Assembly: GCA_018242505.1 (NCBI GenBank) | Contig: JAFEBU010000014.1 | Location: 24,945-88,944, forward strand | Source of the DNA: Pseudomonadota bacterium | Lineage (GTDB): Bacteria > Pseudomonadota > Alphaproteobacteria > Reyranellales > Reyranellaceae | Direction of reading: 5' to 3' | DNA length: 64,000 nucleotides | In this document: positions 8,688 to 16,997 of the stretch, in pieces | Layout of the letters: each line of letters begins with the position of its first letter | Numbering within the stretch: position 1 is the stretch's first letter | Notes under the pieces: model-generated | The model's input: only the letters and a program-made list of their open reading frames with translations | Database searches by the model: none | What the model was told of the DNA's origin: nothing | Made by a program: the position numbers and the translations under genes

Positions 8688-9830
8688 ATGGCATCTAGGA
8701 AGAACAGAAGTAGGAAGGCGAACAGAAGGAGTCCGAAGTCCGCCGCCACCTGGCGCGATCGGCTGGTTTGGCGCTCTCGTGGCCTCCTCGACTGGATGCA
8801 GGCCCACCGCTGGCATTCGGTTGTTGCGGGTGTTGTCGTGTTGCTCGTCGGCAGTTTCCTGGCCACGTCATGGCTTGCAAGCAGGCTCGATTCGCTCGAT
8901 CGCGAGCGCCTGGTGAAGGACGCGCTGAGGGAAATGAAACGCGAGGGCCACCAACAGCAACCTGCCGACAAGTATGCACGCATCGACGATATCCCCGGCC
9001 TGCCGGGATATACGGAAACCGAACCCGGGCAGACGCGGGCAACGATCGAGGAACCGGCGCACAAGGCGCCCAAGCCCACACGGGTTGCGGCAGTTGCGGC
9101 GAGTGAACGACCGGCTTGGCGTCGCAACGCCGTGCCGTTTGGCGATCTCTACGCTCGGCCTTTGATCGCCATCGTCATCGACGACGTCGGTCTCGACCGG
9201 CCACGCTCGAAGCGGGCCTGGGAGCTTCCCGGGCCGATCACGCTCTCGTTCCTGCCTTATGCCAAGAACCTGCAAGAGCAGGCCAAGGCAGCCCGTGCGC
9301 ATGGTAACGAACTGATGCTGCACATGCCGATGGAACCGATGGGCCATGCCGACCCCGGCCCCAACGCCTTACTGACGTCGCTCAGCGAGAACGAGATTCG
9401 CCAGCGGGCCACAACCGATCTCGACAGTTTCGACGGCTATGTCGGCGTGAACAATCACATGGGCAGCCGCTTCACGACCTCGCGGCCCGCCATGGGAGTC
9501 GTTCTGCGTCTCTTGAAGGCGCGCGGCCTGCTGTTCCTCGATTCACGCACGACCGCCCAGTCGGTTGGCGAGACCCTGGCGCAGGAACTCGGCGTGCCCA
9601 CTGTTTCACGCAACGTCTTCCTCGATGACGACGAATCGTTGGGGGCCGTGAAGCATCAGCTTGCTGAGACGGAAGAGGTGGCGCGCCGCCAGGGTGTCGC
9701 CATTGCGATCGGCCATCCGCACGAGAACACCTTGCAGGCGCTTGCCGCATGGCTGCCGGCGCTTGCGGCCAAGGGCTTCGCCCAGGCGCCGGTGACGGCT
9801 GCGTTGCGCAAGCGCAACGGTTGGGATTGA
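8688..9830 (+). CDS. Divergent polysaccharide deacetylase (YibQ/DUF610 family)
   Basis: This is a 380-residue envelope protein. After a basic N-terminus there is one hydrophobic segment (about residues 45-62, VVAGVVVLLVGSFLATSW), so it is probably anchored in the inner membrane with the enzyme domain outside. Residues 155-375 match the divergent polysaccharide deacetylase family: LIAIVIDDVGLDRP, LSFLPYAKNLQEQ, ELMLHMPMEP and VGVNNHMGSRFT are signature segments, with the DD and HxxMP residues expected to form the metal site. The family is conserved in proteobacteria beside cell-envelope genes; its exact substrate is not established. Confidence 0.88.
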   Translation: MASRKNRSRKANRRSPKSAATWRDRLVWRSRGLLDWMQAHRWHSVVAGVVVLLVGSFLATSWLASRLDSLDRERLVKDALREMKREGHQQQPADKYARIDDIPGLPGYTETEPGQTRATIEEPAHKAPKPTRVAAVAASERPAWRRNAVPFGDLYARPLIAIVIDDVGLDRPRSKRAWELPGPITLSFLPYAKNLQEQAKAARAHGNELMLHMPMEPMGHADPGPNALLTSLSENEIRQRATTDLDSFDGYVGVNNHMGSRFTTSRPAMGVVLRLLKARGLLFLDSRTTAQSVGETLAQELGVPTVSRNVFLDDDESLGAVKHQLAETEEVARRQGVAIAIGHPHENTLQALAAWLPALAAKGFAQAPVTAALRKRNGWD

Positions 9831-9861
9831 GTGCGGCCAACGAAGTTGGAGGAACGGCAAA

Positions 9862-11478
9862 GTGCGTTATCAGAAGCAGGCAATGATTGTGGCTCCACAA
9901 CCCGAAGCAGCAGAAGCGGGGGCCGATGCCTTGCGCGAGGGAGGCAACGCCATCGATGCCGGAATCGCCTGCGCGCTGGTGCAGGGCGTGGTCGATCCGC
10001 TGATGTGCGGCATCGCGGGCTTCGGCAGTTGCGGCATCTACATGCCCGGCAAAAAGGTCCACGGCTACATCGACGCGCATGCACCGGCGCCGCTTGCGGC
10101 CCAGCCGGAGATGTGGGCGAACCTGATCGAGGGCGAAGCACGCGATGGCTATGGCTTCATCCTGAAAGGCCGAGTGAACGACATCGGCTACAAGTCGATC
10201 TGCGCCCCGGCAAACCTCAGGATGTACTATGAGGCGCACCAGGAGCACGGCAGCCTTCCCTGGTCGCGAATCGTCGAACCTGCCATCCATTGGGCCGAGA
10301 ATGGCTGGACCGTGCGCCCACATGTCCATTTCTGGTGGGCCGACGAGGGGGCCTTCGGCCGTGCGCCCAATCATGAGCGCATCACTGTGTTCCCGGCCGC
10401 CCGTGCGCTCTATTGCCGACCCGACGGCACGCCCAAGCGCGTGGGCGATACAGTCGTGAACCGCGACTATGGCCAGACCTTGCGCGCCATCGCCAAGGGC
10501 GGCGCCGAAGTGTTCTACTCGGGCGAACTCGCACGGGCGATCGATGAGGATATGCGGAAGAACGACGCGCTTCTGTCGATCGCCGACCTCGAGACCTGGA
10601 AGACCGTGCGCAACGCCCCGCTCTGGGGCGAGTACCGCGGGTACAGGGTTTCGACCAATCAGCCTCCGGGCGGCGGCGTAATGTTGATCGAAATGCTGAA
10701 CACCCTCGAGAACTTTGTGCTGGGCGAGCTCGAGCACAATTCGGCGGAATATGTCCGCCTCGTCTCCGAGGCGATGAAGCGGGCGACGATCGACAAGGAT
10801 GCGCATGTCGGCGACCCGAAGTTCGTCAAGGTGCCGATCGAGAAGCTCACCTCGAAGGACTACGCCCGGGAAATGGCCGACGAGATCCGGCGCGGCGTGA
10901 AGGCGCATGTGCCGCGCTTCAATTCGGGAGCCGTCAGCAAGGACACCACCCACATTTCCGTCCTCGACAAGGACGGCAACTGCTTCGCCATGACCCATTC
11001 GCTCGGCATGCCGTCGGGGGTGGTCACGCCGGGCCTGGGCTTCATGTACAACGGTTGCATGGGTGTGTTCGACCCTCGACCCGGTCATGCCGGTTCGATC
11101 GCCCCCGGCAAGGCGCGCTTCAGCTCGGTCGTGCCTTCCATCCTCTTCAAGGGCGACAAGCCGCACCTGATCATCGGCGCGCCCGGCGCGACGCAGATTG
11201 CCATGGGCGTGCTGCACGTGATCCTGAACGCCCTCGACTTCAACATGACCATGGTCGAGGCGGTGAACGCCGCACGCTTCTCGGCGACTTCGGATACGAT
11301 CGACGTCTCCAATCGCATCCAGTGGAAGGTCGAGCGTGAGCTGCAGGCGATGGGCTATCCCGTCGTCCGCAGCCCCTACGGCTTTGGCTTCGCAGCCGTA
11401 CACGGCATCCGCATCCACGATGATGGCCTGGATGGCGGTGCCGACCCCGGCCATGACGGCGTGGTGATCGCCGTCTGA
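9862..11478 (+). CDS. Gamma-glutamyltransferase family protein, cytoplasmic type
   Basis: This 538-residue Ntn-hydrolase of the gamma-glutamyltranspeptidase family is normally made as a precursor that cuts itself before a threonine. That threonine is visible as T362 in KDTTHISVLDKDGN, the start of the mature small subunit. GGNAIDAGIACAL near the N-terminus and PGKARFSSVVPSI and GAPGATQIAMGV near the end are family motifs. There is no signal peptide, so unlike the periplasmic enzyme it should act in the cytoplasm, as YwrD-type relatives do. GTG start with GGAGG about nine bases upstream. It converges with the aldolase gene. Substrate unknown; a cephalosporin-acylase-like role is an alternative. 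Confidence 0.88.
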   Translation: MRYQKQAMIVAPQPEAAEAGADALREGGNAIDAGIACALVQGVVDPLMCGIAGFGSCGIYMPGKKVHGYIDAHAPAPLAAQPEMWANLIEGEARDGYGFILKGRVNDIGYKSICAPANLRMYYEAHQEHGSLPWSRIVEPAIHWAENGWTVRPHVHFWWADEGAFGRAPNHERITVFPAARALYCRPDGTPKRVGDTVVNRDYGQTLRAIAKGGAEVFYSGELARAIDEDMRKNDALLSIADLETWKTVRNAPLWGEYRGYRVSTNQPPGGGVMLIEMLNTLENFVLGELEHNSAEYVRLVSEAMKRATIDKDAHVGDPKFVKVPIEKLTSKDYAREMADEIRRGVKAHVPRFNSGAVSKDTTHISVLDKDGNCFAMTHSLGMPSGVVTPGLGFMYNGCMGVFDPRPGHAGSIAPGKARFSSVVPSILFKGDKPHLIIGAPGATQIAMGVLHVILNALDFNMTMVEAVNAARFSATSDTIDVSNRIQWKVERELQAMGYPVVRSPYGFGFAAVHGIRIHDDGLDGGADPGHDGVVIAV

Positions 11479-11487
11479 CGCGGATCG

Positions 11488-12369
11488 TCAGACGGGCATT
11501 GCTCGCTTCTGGTGCGCCCGGCCGACCTTGGCCGTCTCAGGATCGTGGCCGGAAATGACGCGAACACCTTCATCCAGGCGCTGGGCGATGGTTTGCGGTG
11601 TCGCCCCTTCGAGGAAGGCGAGGTTGTTCTTGCGGCAGGCGGCGAAGACCCTGGCCCGGGCGGCTTCCATTTCCGGTGGGTAGGGACGCCGTTGCAGGCT
11701 GGTGTATCCCAATGAGAGGCCCAGATCGCCCGGCCCAAGCTCGGCAAACCCCAATCCAGGCATTGCCAAGATTTCCTCGCAATGCTCGACCCCAGGCGGG
11801 CTTTCGATCTTTACACCGAGCAAAAGCTCGCCCTGCGGGGTGAGCGGCCAGGGTTCGCTGCAGGCGAAATATTCTTGCTGATCCAGGCCCCAGACCGGTG
11901 CGGCGGTCGGCTCCGAGCCGCGACCGCGACTGCCGATCCCGAGCTGGTCGACACCGGCCTTGTGATGCGGGAAACGGCAGGCGCGCACGAACTCGCGCAC
12001 CGCCTCCGCCGATTCGGCCTGGCAGAGCAGGATGCCATGGACGCCGCGGCCGAGGATCTGGCGGAACTGCCAGGCATTGAAGGCGACATTCGGACCGTCG
12101 ATGCCATTGACCGGTGCTTCGACGATGACCGCAGGGGGGCGGTGACCCGATGCAGTGGGACCGCCGTCGACGAGCCCCCGCATATATTCGGCGAGGCCTG
12201 TCATGTCGAAGGCGCCATGCTCCATGCCGACATTGATGTAGTCGGCCCATGTGCCCGCATCCTTGCAGCCCTGCTCGTAGGTCAGGACGTGCCCGGTATG
12301 CGGACCGTCGTAGTAGATCGCCTGACCGGCCTCCAAAAGCTCGATCGCACGATTGATGCGTCTGGCCAT
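11488..12369 (-). CDS. HpcH/HpaI (2-dehydro-3-deoxyglucarate) aldolase family protein
   Basis: This 293-residue TIM-barrel protein belongs to the class II, metal-dependent HpcH/HpaI aldolase and citrate lyase family, which cleaves 2-keto-3-deoxy acids to pyruvate plus an aldehyde. Seen in order: YINVGMEHGAFD, VIVEAPVNGIDGPNV, ILGRGVHGILLCQAES, LLLGVKIESPPGVEHCEEIL and FAELGPGDLGLSLGY. The KIES and GPGDL strands carry the Glu and Asp metal ligands in characterised members. It is longer than the ~255-residue HpaI enzymes, with an insertion around the QQEYFACSEPWPL segment. It lies just downstream of the mocR-type gene (11 bases) and may be in its operon. Natural substrate unknown. Confidence 0.86.
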   Translation of the reverse strand: MARRINRAIELLEAGQAIYYDGPHTGHVLTYEQGCKDAGTWADYINVGMEHGAFDMTGLAEYMRGLVDGGPTASGHRPPAVIVEAPVNGIDGPNVAFNAWQFRQILGRGVHGILLCQAESAEAVREFVRACRFPHHKAGVDQLGIGSRGRGSEPTAAPVWGLDQQEYFACSEPWPLTPQGELLLGVKIESPPGVEHCEEILAMPGLGFAELGPGDLGLSLGYTSLQRRPYPPEMEAARARVFAACRKNNLAFLEGATPQTIAQRLDEGVRVISGHDPETAKVGRAHQKRAMPV

Positions 12370-12380
12370 GGGTTCCTCCC

Positions 12381-13904
12381 TTATCTCGCAAGCCCAGCTG
12401 TGTAGAGTTCGCGAAGCACGTTTCCGAGTTTCACGACCATGGGATCGATGATGCCTTCAGGAGTCGAGGCATATCCCAGAATGAGACCGTGCATCTTGGG
12501 CGCGTCGCGATAGCACGCGGAAAGCGGGGAGACGCTGATGGACGCGGAGGCGGCAGCAGCCATCGCGGTCTGATCGTCGAACGCCGGCTCAAGATCGGGG
12601 TGAGGGCTTGCGATCAGGTGCATGCCACCTGGATCCGGCGCGACCTGGAGCAGCCCGCCAAGATGGCGTTCCGCCGACGCGATCAAGGCCTGCTGGCGAC
12701 CCGAGTAGAGGAGCCGCGTGCGCCGCAGGTGCGCGACGAGATGGCCGTCCATGATGAAGCGGGCCAGCGCACCCTGACCCAGCATCGAGGCGCGGGCATC
12801 AACACTTGCCATGATCTTTTCCGCCGCAGCAACAAGCGCATCGGGTAACACCACATAGCTGAGCCGCAGCGCCGGAAACAGAAGCTTGGAGAAGCTGCCC
12901 AGGTAAGCCACTCGCCCGGTCCGGTCGAGCGCCCTGAGCGGCGCAAGCGGCCGGCCGGCATAGCGATACTCACCGTCGAAATCGTCTTCGGCGATCCAAC
13001 CGTTGGAACGCTCGGCCCAACTCAGCAAGGCAAGCCTGCGCTGCAGGCCAAGCACGATGCCGAGCGGAAACTGGTGCGACGGCGCAACGACCGCAAGACG
13101 CGCTCGCGGGGCGCGCGCCATAGCCGCTTCGAGGGAGAAGCCAGCAGTGTCGACGGGAACCGGTATGGCCCTCACGTCGGCCAGCGCCAGGGCCTCGCGC
13201 GTTCCGACGAAACCAGGCTCCTCGATCCAGGCTTCGTCGCCGGCGTCGAGGACGATGCGGGCAAAGAGCGAGAGGCTCTGACGGACGCCCGAAGTGACCA
13301 CGACGGTACCCGGGTCGCAACGGAAGCCACGTGCCATGCCGAGATAGGAAGCGATCGCCGCACGCAGACCAGGATGGCCGAAAGGATGGAGCGCGCCGGC
13401 AGCCGACCAGGCCGGTTTGCGCCATTCCCGCTCGAGCAGCTTGGCCCAGAGCGGGAAGGGGAACGCAGTGCGGTCGGGCTGCCCGGTCGGAAACGCAATG
13501 GGCGAATCGTCGAAGCTGGTGTGGAGGGTTTTGTCCGCAAGGGATGCAACAGCTCGGCGGGACAGGACAGGTGGTCGCCCGGTCGGTTCGATGCCTCGAT
13601 CCCCGACGCCGGGTGACACCAGCATCTCGTCGGGCAGGTTGGCCGCAACCGAAAGGCCTGATCCTGCCTGGGCGACGAGGTAACCCTCGGCGACCAGCTG
13701 GTCCATTGCCATCAGCACCGTGCCGCGGGCGCAGGCAAGTTCGGTAGCCATCAGGCGGGAGGACGGTAGTTTGAGGCCGGGCGAGAGACGGCCTTCCAGG
13801 ATGGCACGTCGGATCTGTTCCCCGATCTGCCTGTGCAATGGCTCGCGCGCTGCAGGATCAAGGGTGATGCCCAGCGGCGCAACCTTACGGGCACGTCCGA
13901 CCAT
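12381..13904 (-). CDS. MocR-type regulator: GntR helix-turn-helix fused to PLP-dependent aminotransferase fold
   Basis: This 507-residue protein has a winged helix of the GntR family at about residues 15-85 (LHRQIGEQIRRAILEGRL, LACARGTVLMAMDQLVAEGY) followed by a fold-type I aminotransferase domain to the end. The PLP-binding lysine is K340 in AYLGSFSKLLFPALRLSY, and EDDFDGEYRY carries the aspartate that contacts the pyridine ring. MocR proteins usually sense PLP or an amino compound. The gene is divergent from a PNPOx-family gene with under 100 bases between them, the arrangement expected of a local activator or repressor. PdxR is the best-known relative, but no pdxST genes are nearby. Confidence 0.92.
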   Translation of the reverse strand: MVGRARKVAPLGITLDPAAREPLHRQIGEQIRRAILEGRLSPGLKLPSSRLMATELACARGTVLMAMDQLVAEGYLVAQAGSGLSVAANLPDEMLVSPGVGDRGIEPTGRPPVLSRRAVASLADKTLHTSFDDSPIAFPTGQPDRTAFPFPLWAKLLEREWRKPAWSAAGALHPFGHPGLRAAIASYLGMARGFRCDPGTVVVTSGVRQSLSLFARIVLDAGDEAWIEEPGFVGTREALALADVRAIPVPVDTAGFSLEAAMARAPRARLAVVAPSHQFPLGIVLGLQRRLALLSWAERSNGWIAEDDFDGEYRYAGRPLAPLRALDRTGRVAYLGSFSKLLFPALRLSYVVLPDALVAAAEKIMASVDARASMLGQGALARFIMDGHLVAHLRRTRLLYSGRQQALIASAERHLGGLLQVAPDPGGMHLIASPHPDLEPAFDDQTAMAAAASASISVSPLSACYRDAPKMHGLILGYASTPEGIIDPMVVKLGNVLRELYTAGLAR

Positions 13905-13999
13905 GACTGGTTCAGCCTGTTTTCATCGAACTGGCTCTTTCGCCTGGACCATATTGCCACCATGGTCGGTATCGCAATCGATTTGCAGGAGTGAGTGTT

Positions 14000-14743
14000 A
14001 TGGATTCGATCCTTGGTGCGAAGGACCCGGGCAACACCGCTGAGGCCTTTGGGGTCACGCCGGTCAACAAGGTGAAGCGCATGCACGAGCGCGGCCGGTA
14101 TGACCGCAAGACGATCTACGAGATCCTGGACGCCGCGCTGGTCTGCCATATTGCCTATGTCATCGACGGTCGGCCCTACTGCACACCGACCAGCTTCTGG
14201 CGGGAGGGTGATCATCTTTATTGGCACGGCTCGTCGGCCAGCCGGATGATCCGCACGCAACGTCAGGGGATCGAGGTGTGCCTCACCGCCACCCACCTCG
14301 ATGCGCTGGTCATGGCGCGCTCGGGCTTCCACCATTCGGTCAACTATCGGGCTGTCATGGCTTTCGGCCATGCTCACGTCATCGACGACGTGAACGAAAA
14401 ACTGCGCCTGATGGACAACTTCATCGACCGTATCTATCCCGGCCGCTCCAAGCTCATCCGCCAGCCCAACAAGCAGGAACTGAAGGCGACAACGATGATG
14501 GGCATGGAGATCGAGAACGCGTCCGGCAAGATTCGCGACAAGCATGTCGCCGACGATGAAGAGGACTATGCAGCCGTACCGGCCTGGTCGGCGCTCTATC
14601 CCATCACACAGGTATTGGGAACGCCGTCCGAATGCCCGCGTCAGCTCCCGGGCCTCACGCGTCCGGAGGACATGGCCGACTTCGCACCCGGCAGCCGGCT
14701 CGACGAACTGATGACCAAAACCTATCGCCGGACTTTCGGATGA
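14000..14743 (+). CDS. Pyridoxamine 5'-phosphate oxidase family (flavin-nucleotide-binding) protein
   Basis: This 247-residue protein has the FMN-binding split-barrel fold: RGRYDRKTIYEILDAALVCH leads into HIAYVIDGRPYCTPTSFW, then LYWHGSSASRM and VCLTATHLDALVMARSGFHH, the usual order for this family. The ATG at 14000 is preferred because AGGAG (13987-13991) lies eight bases before it; a GTG at 13991 is in frame but overlaps that site. It is divergent from the MocR-type regulator, which binds PLP, so this protein may act on a B6 vitamer, though many homologues bind FMN or F420 and have other roles. An odd repeat cluster follows the stop. Confidence 0.85.
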   Translation: MDSILGAKDPGNTAEAFGVTPVNKVKRMHERGRYDRKTIYEILDAALVCHIAYVIDGRPYCTPTSFWREGDHLYWHGSSASRMIRTQRQGIEVCLTATHLDALVMARSGFHHSVNYRAVMAFGHAHVIDDVNEKLRLMDNFIDRIYPGRSKLIRQPNKQELKATTMMGMEIENASGKIRDKHVADDEEDYAAVPAWSALYPITQVLGTPSECPRQLPGLTRPEDMADFAPGSRLDELMTKTYRRTFG

Positions 14744-14772
14744 GGTGCGTCACCGCACCAATAACCCCTATC

Positions 14773-14861
14773 TTCTCACGGTTTCTCACTTTTTCTCACG
14801 ACGTGAGAAGCCTCCGATAGCGATGGCATCGGCACCGAACGCTCTTTTCTCATTTTCTCAC
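14773..14861. repeat. Cluster of TTCTCAC repeats, three on a 10-bp period plus an inverted copy
   Basis: TTCTCAC occurs at 14773-14779, 14783-14789 and 14793-14799, exactly one helical turn apart. The third copy pairs with GTGAGAA at 14803-14809, giving a 7-bp inverted repeat around GAC. Two more copies, TTCTCAT and TTCTCAC, start at 14847 and 14855. The block lies between the convergent 3' ends of the PNPOx-family and lacI-family genes. Phased repeats suggest cooperative protein binding; the inverted pair could instead act as a weak terminator hairpin. It is AT-richer than its surroundings. Confidence 0.6.
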
Positions 14862-14917
14862 CCTCCCTTGTCTCAGTTTCGGGAGGCACTCCAGTGGCAT
14901 TCCGCAGGCGGCATGCT

Positions 14918-15955
14918 CTACGCGCTGTCGCGCGCGACGATGTTGACGCCGAAATCGACAATCTTTTCAGCGAGGTCGGCGCCTGCGAGTCGCTGTGACA
15001 GGATTTCGGCGGCGCGGCGGCCCATCTGGTAGGAGGGGATCTGGACGGTCGTCAGCGCCGGCACGAGCGCCCGGCCGATCTCGAGATCACCCAGCCCGGC
15101 GATCGCAATCTCACGTGGCACGTCGATCCCGAGTTGCCGGCATTCGATGATGCCGCCCACGGCGAGCACATCGGTCGAGAAGAAGACCGCATCGGGGCGC
15201 GGCTCGAGTGTCGAGATCCGATGCATCAGTCGGCGGCCTTCGCCGAAGGACGACGGTGATTGGTCGGTGAAGAAGGCCGCGGCAGTGGCGAGGCCCGCCT
15301 CCTGCAGCACGGCGCGATAGCCCGCCTCGCGAGCCCGCGAGCGCAGATCGTTGCCGCCGACAAAGACAAGGCGACGACGGCCCCTGTCGATGAGATACCG
15401 TGCCATTGCCCGTCCGGCAGCCTCGTTGGAGAAGCCGACGACATGATCGATCGGATCGTCGGTCATGTCCCAAGTCTCGACCACCGGCACACCAAGGCCG
15501 GAGAGCAGGGTGCGGCTGCGCAGGTTGCGGACGATACCGACGATGGCGATACCGTCCGGCCGTCGCCCGGCCAGCGCGGTGATCAGCGCGTGTTCGGCGG
15601 CCTCCGAATAACCGGTGTCGCCGACCAGGAGCTGTCGACCCGCTGCCGTTACGCCATCAGACAGGCCGTGCAGAGTGTCTGTGAAGATCGAGTTACCCAG
15701 TGTAGGGACGACGACTGCGATGATGCCGCTGCGGCGCGACACGAGGCTGCTGGCCGCCAGGTTAGGGATGTAGCCCAGCGCCTCGACCGCAGCCGTGATG
15801 CGCGCCCGCGTCTCGGGCCGCACCTTGTCCGGCTGGCGCAACGCGCGCGATACGGTAATGATCGACGTGCCGGCACGGCGCGCGACATCCTCAAGGTTCG
15901 GCGCATTGTCCGGGCGCGGACGGATCGGCCGACCGCGTCTTTTTCCCTTTGTCAT
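14918..15955 (-). CDS. LacI-family transcriptional regulator
   Basis: This 345-residue repressor has an N-terminal LacI helix-turn-helix (NLEDVARRAGTSIITVSRAL, then VRPETRARITAAVEALGYIPN with the hinge NLAASSLVSRRSG) and a periplasmic-binding-protein-like sensor domain from about residue 65 to the end. ATG at 15955 is chosen because the N-terminus MTKGKRRGRPIRPRPDNAP and a GGGGGAA ribosome site fit; the frame is open upstream to an ATG at 16006. A perfect palindrome at 16031-16046 lies between this gene and the divergent dioxygenase, as expected for self and target control. Effector unknown, perhaps a sugar or sugar acid given the isomerase downstream of its target. Confidence 0.92.
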   Translation of the reverse strand: MTKGKRRGRPIRPRPDNAPNLEDVARRAGTSIITVSRALRQPDKVRPETRARITAAVEALGYIPNLAASSLVSRRSGIIAVVVPTLGNSIFTDTLHGLSDGVTAAGRQLLVGDTGYSEAAEHALITALAGRRPDGIAIVGIVRNLRSRTLLSGLGVPVVETWDMTDDPIDHVVGFSNEAAGRAMARYLIDRGRRRLVFVGGNDLRSRAREAGYRAVLQEAGLATAAAFFTDQSPSSFGEGRRLMHRISTLEPRPDAVFFSTDVLAVGGIIECRQLGIDVPREIAIAGLGDLEIGRALVPALTTVQIPSYQMGRRAAEILSQRLAGADLAEKIVDFGVNIVARDSA

Positions 15956-16018
15956 GGAGCGGTTCCCCCATCGCTCGCTGTAGCGGCTCGAACTCTCGCC
16001 TGGCAAGTCGAAGGACCC

Positions 16019-16046
16019 TTGATTCTCGCTATGATAACGTTATCAT
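16019..16046 (+). promoter_or_regulatory. Putative promoter of the phytanoyl-CoA dioxygenase gene
   Basis: TTGATT at 16019-16024 and TATCAT at 16041-16046 form a -35/-10 pair with a 16-base spacer, about 36 bases before the ATG at 16083. The -10 hexamer is the right half of the LacI-type palindrome, so bound repressor would block RNA polymerase. Only the sequence match supports this. Confidence 0.4.
16031..16046. promoter_or_regulatory. LacI-family operator, perfect 16-bp palindrome
   Basis: ATGATAACGTTATCAT is a perfect palindrome centred on CG, the form typical of LacI-family operators. It lies in the 127-base gap between the lacI-type gene (start 15955, minus) and the dioxygenase gene (start 16083, plus), 37 bases before the latter. 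It most likely serves as operator for both directions. Confidence 0.75.
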
Positions 16047-16082
16047 GACTGGCAACTAAAATACTGACAGAAGGGAAGCGCC

Positions 16083-16979
16083 ATGATTTCCGAGCAAGAT
16101 GTCGCGTTCTACCGCGAGCATGGCTACATCGTCGTGCCCGGCCTGCTCGACAGCGGGACACTGAGCGCGATGCGCCAAGTCATTGCTGAATTCATCGAGG
16201 GTGCCCGGGGCGTCGAAAGCCATACCGACCTCTACGATCTGGAACCCACGCATCGGCCCGACGCGCCGCGCGTGCGCCGCCTCAAGACACCGCATCTCCA
16301 TCACGAGATCTTCCGTCGCGTCATGCGCACGCCGCGCATGGTCGAGATCCTGAAACAGCTCCTGGGACCATCCGGCGTTCGACTGCACGGCTCGAAGCTC
16401 AACATGAAGGCGCCGCAGTACGGCTCGCCGGTGGAGTGGCATCAGGACTGGGCCTTCTATCCGCACACCAACGACGACGTGCTGGCGGTCGGCGTCATGC
16501 TTGAGGATGCCGCGATCGAGAACGGACCGCTCATGGTGATCCCCGGGTCGCACAAGGGACCTGTCTATGACCACCATAGCGACGGGTTTTTCTGTGGTGC
16601 CATGGATCCCTCCTGCGACGTCGACTATTCGAAGGCAGTACCCTTGGTCGGCAGCGCCGGCTCGATGAGCTTCCATCATGTCCGCCTGGTGCATGGCTCG
16701 GCGCAGAACGTATCGGACAAGTCGCGCCAACTCCTGCTCTATGAATTTGCGGCGGCCGATGCCTTCCCGCTGGTGAAGCCCGTCACCGACCTCGCCGCCT
16801 TCGACGCCAATCTGATTGCGGGCGAGTCGGTGATCACGCCGCGGCTCGCCGATGTGCCCGTGCGCATGCCGCTGCCGCCCGCGCCACATCAAGGATCGAT
16901 CTACGAAAACCAGACCTCCACCCGGTCGCGCTACTTCACCATCACCGGCGAGGCCAAACGGCCGGCGATGGCGAGCTAA
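16083..16979 (+). CDS. Phytanoyl-CoA dioxygenase (PhyH) family protein
   Basis: This 298-residue Fe(II)/2-oxoglutarate oxygenase has the facial triad visible: H120 and D122 in VEWHQDWAFYPHTNDD, and H204 in HHVRLVHGSAQN; R215 in SDKSRQLLLYEF is the likely 2-oxoglutarate ligand. MVIPGSHKGP is also characteristic. Family members hydroxylate diverse small molecules, so the phytanoyl-CoA name is a family label. It has a good ribosome site (GAAGGGAAG) and sits downstream of a LacI-type operator. A damaged sugar-isomerase gene follows after 18 bases, suggesting a repressor-controlled catabolic unit whose second gene is now broken. Confidence 0.92.
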   Translation: MISEQDVAFYREHGYIVVPGLLDSGTLSAMRQVIAEFIEGARGVESHTDLYDLEPTHRPDAPRVRRLKTPHLHHEIFRRVMRTPRMVEILKQLLGPSGVRLHGSKLNMKAPQYGSPVEWHQDWAFYPHTNDDVLAVGVMLEDAAIENGPLMVIPGSHKGPVYDHHSDGFFCGAMDPSCDVDYSKAVPLVGSAGSMSFHHVRLVHGSAQNVSDKSRQLLLYEFAAADAFPLVKPVTDLAAFDANLIAGESVITPRLADVPVRMPLPPAPHQGSIYENQTSTRSRYFTITGEAKRPAMAS

Positions 16980-16997
16980 CCGCACAAGGGGCGGGCG

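Noticed and set aside
9472..11454. Long open frames opposite real genes (660 residues here; also 16056-17471, 28935-30341, 30073-32085, 46648-48105 and 53319-54866)
   Set aside because: They mirror well-recognised genes on the other strand, have Arg/His/Gly-rich composition without any family motif, and are expected in GC-rich DNA.
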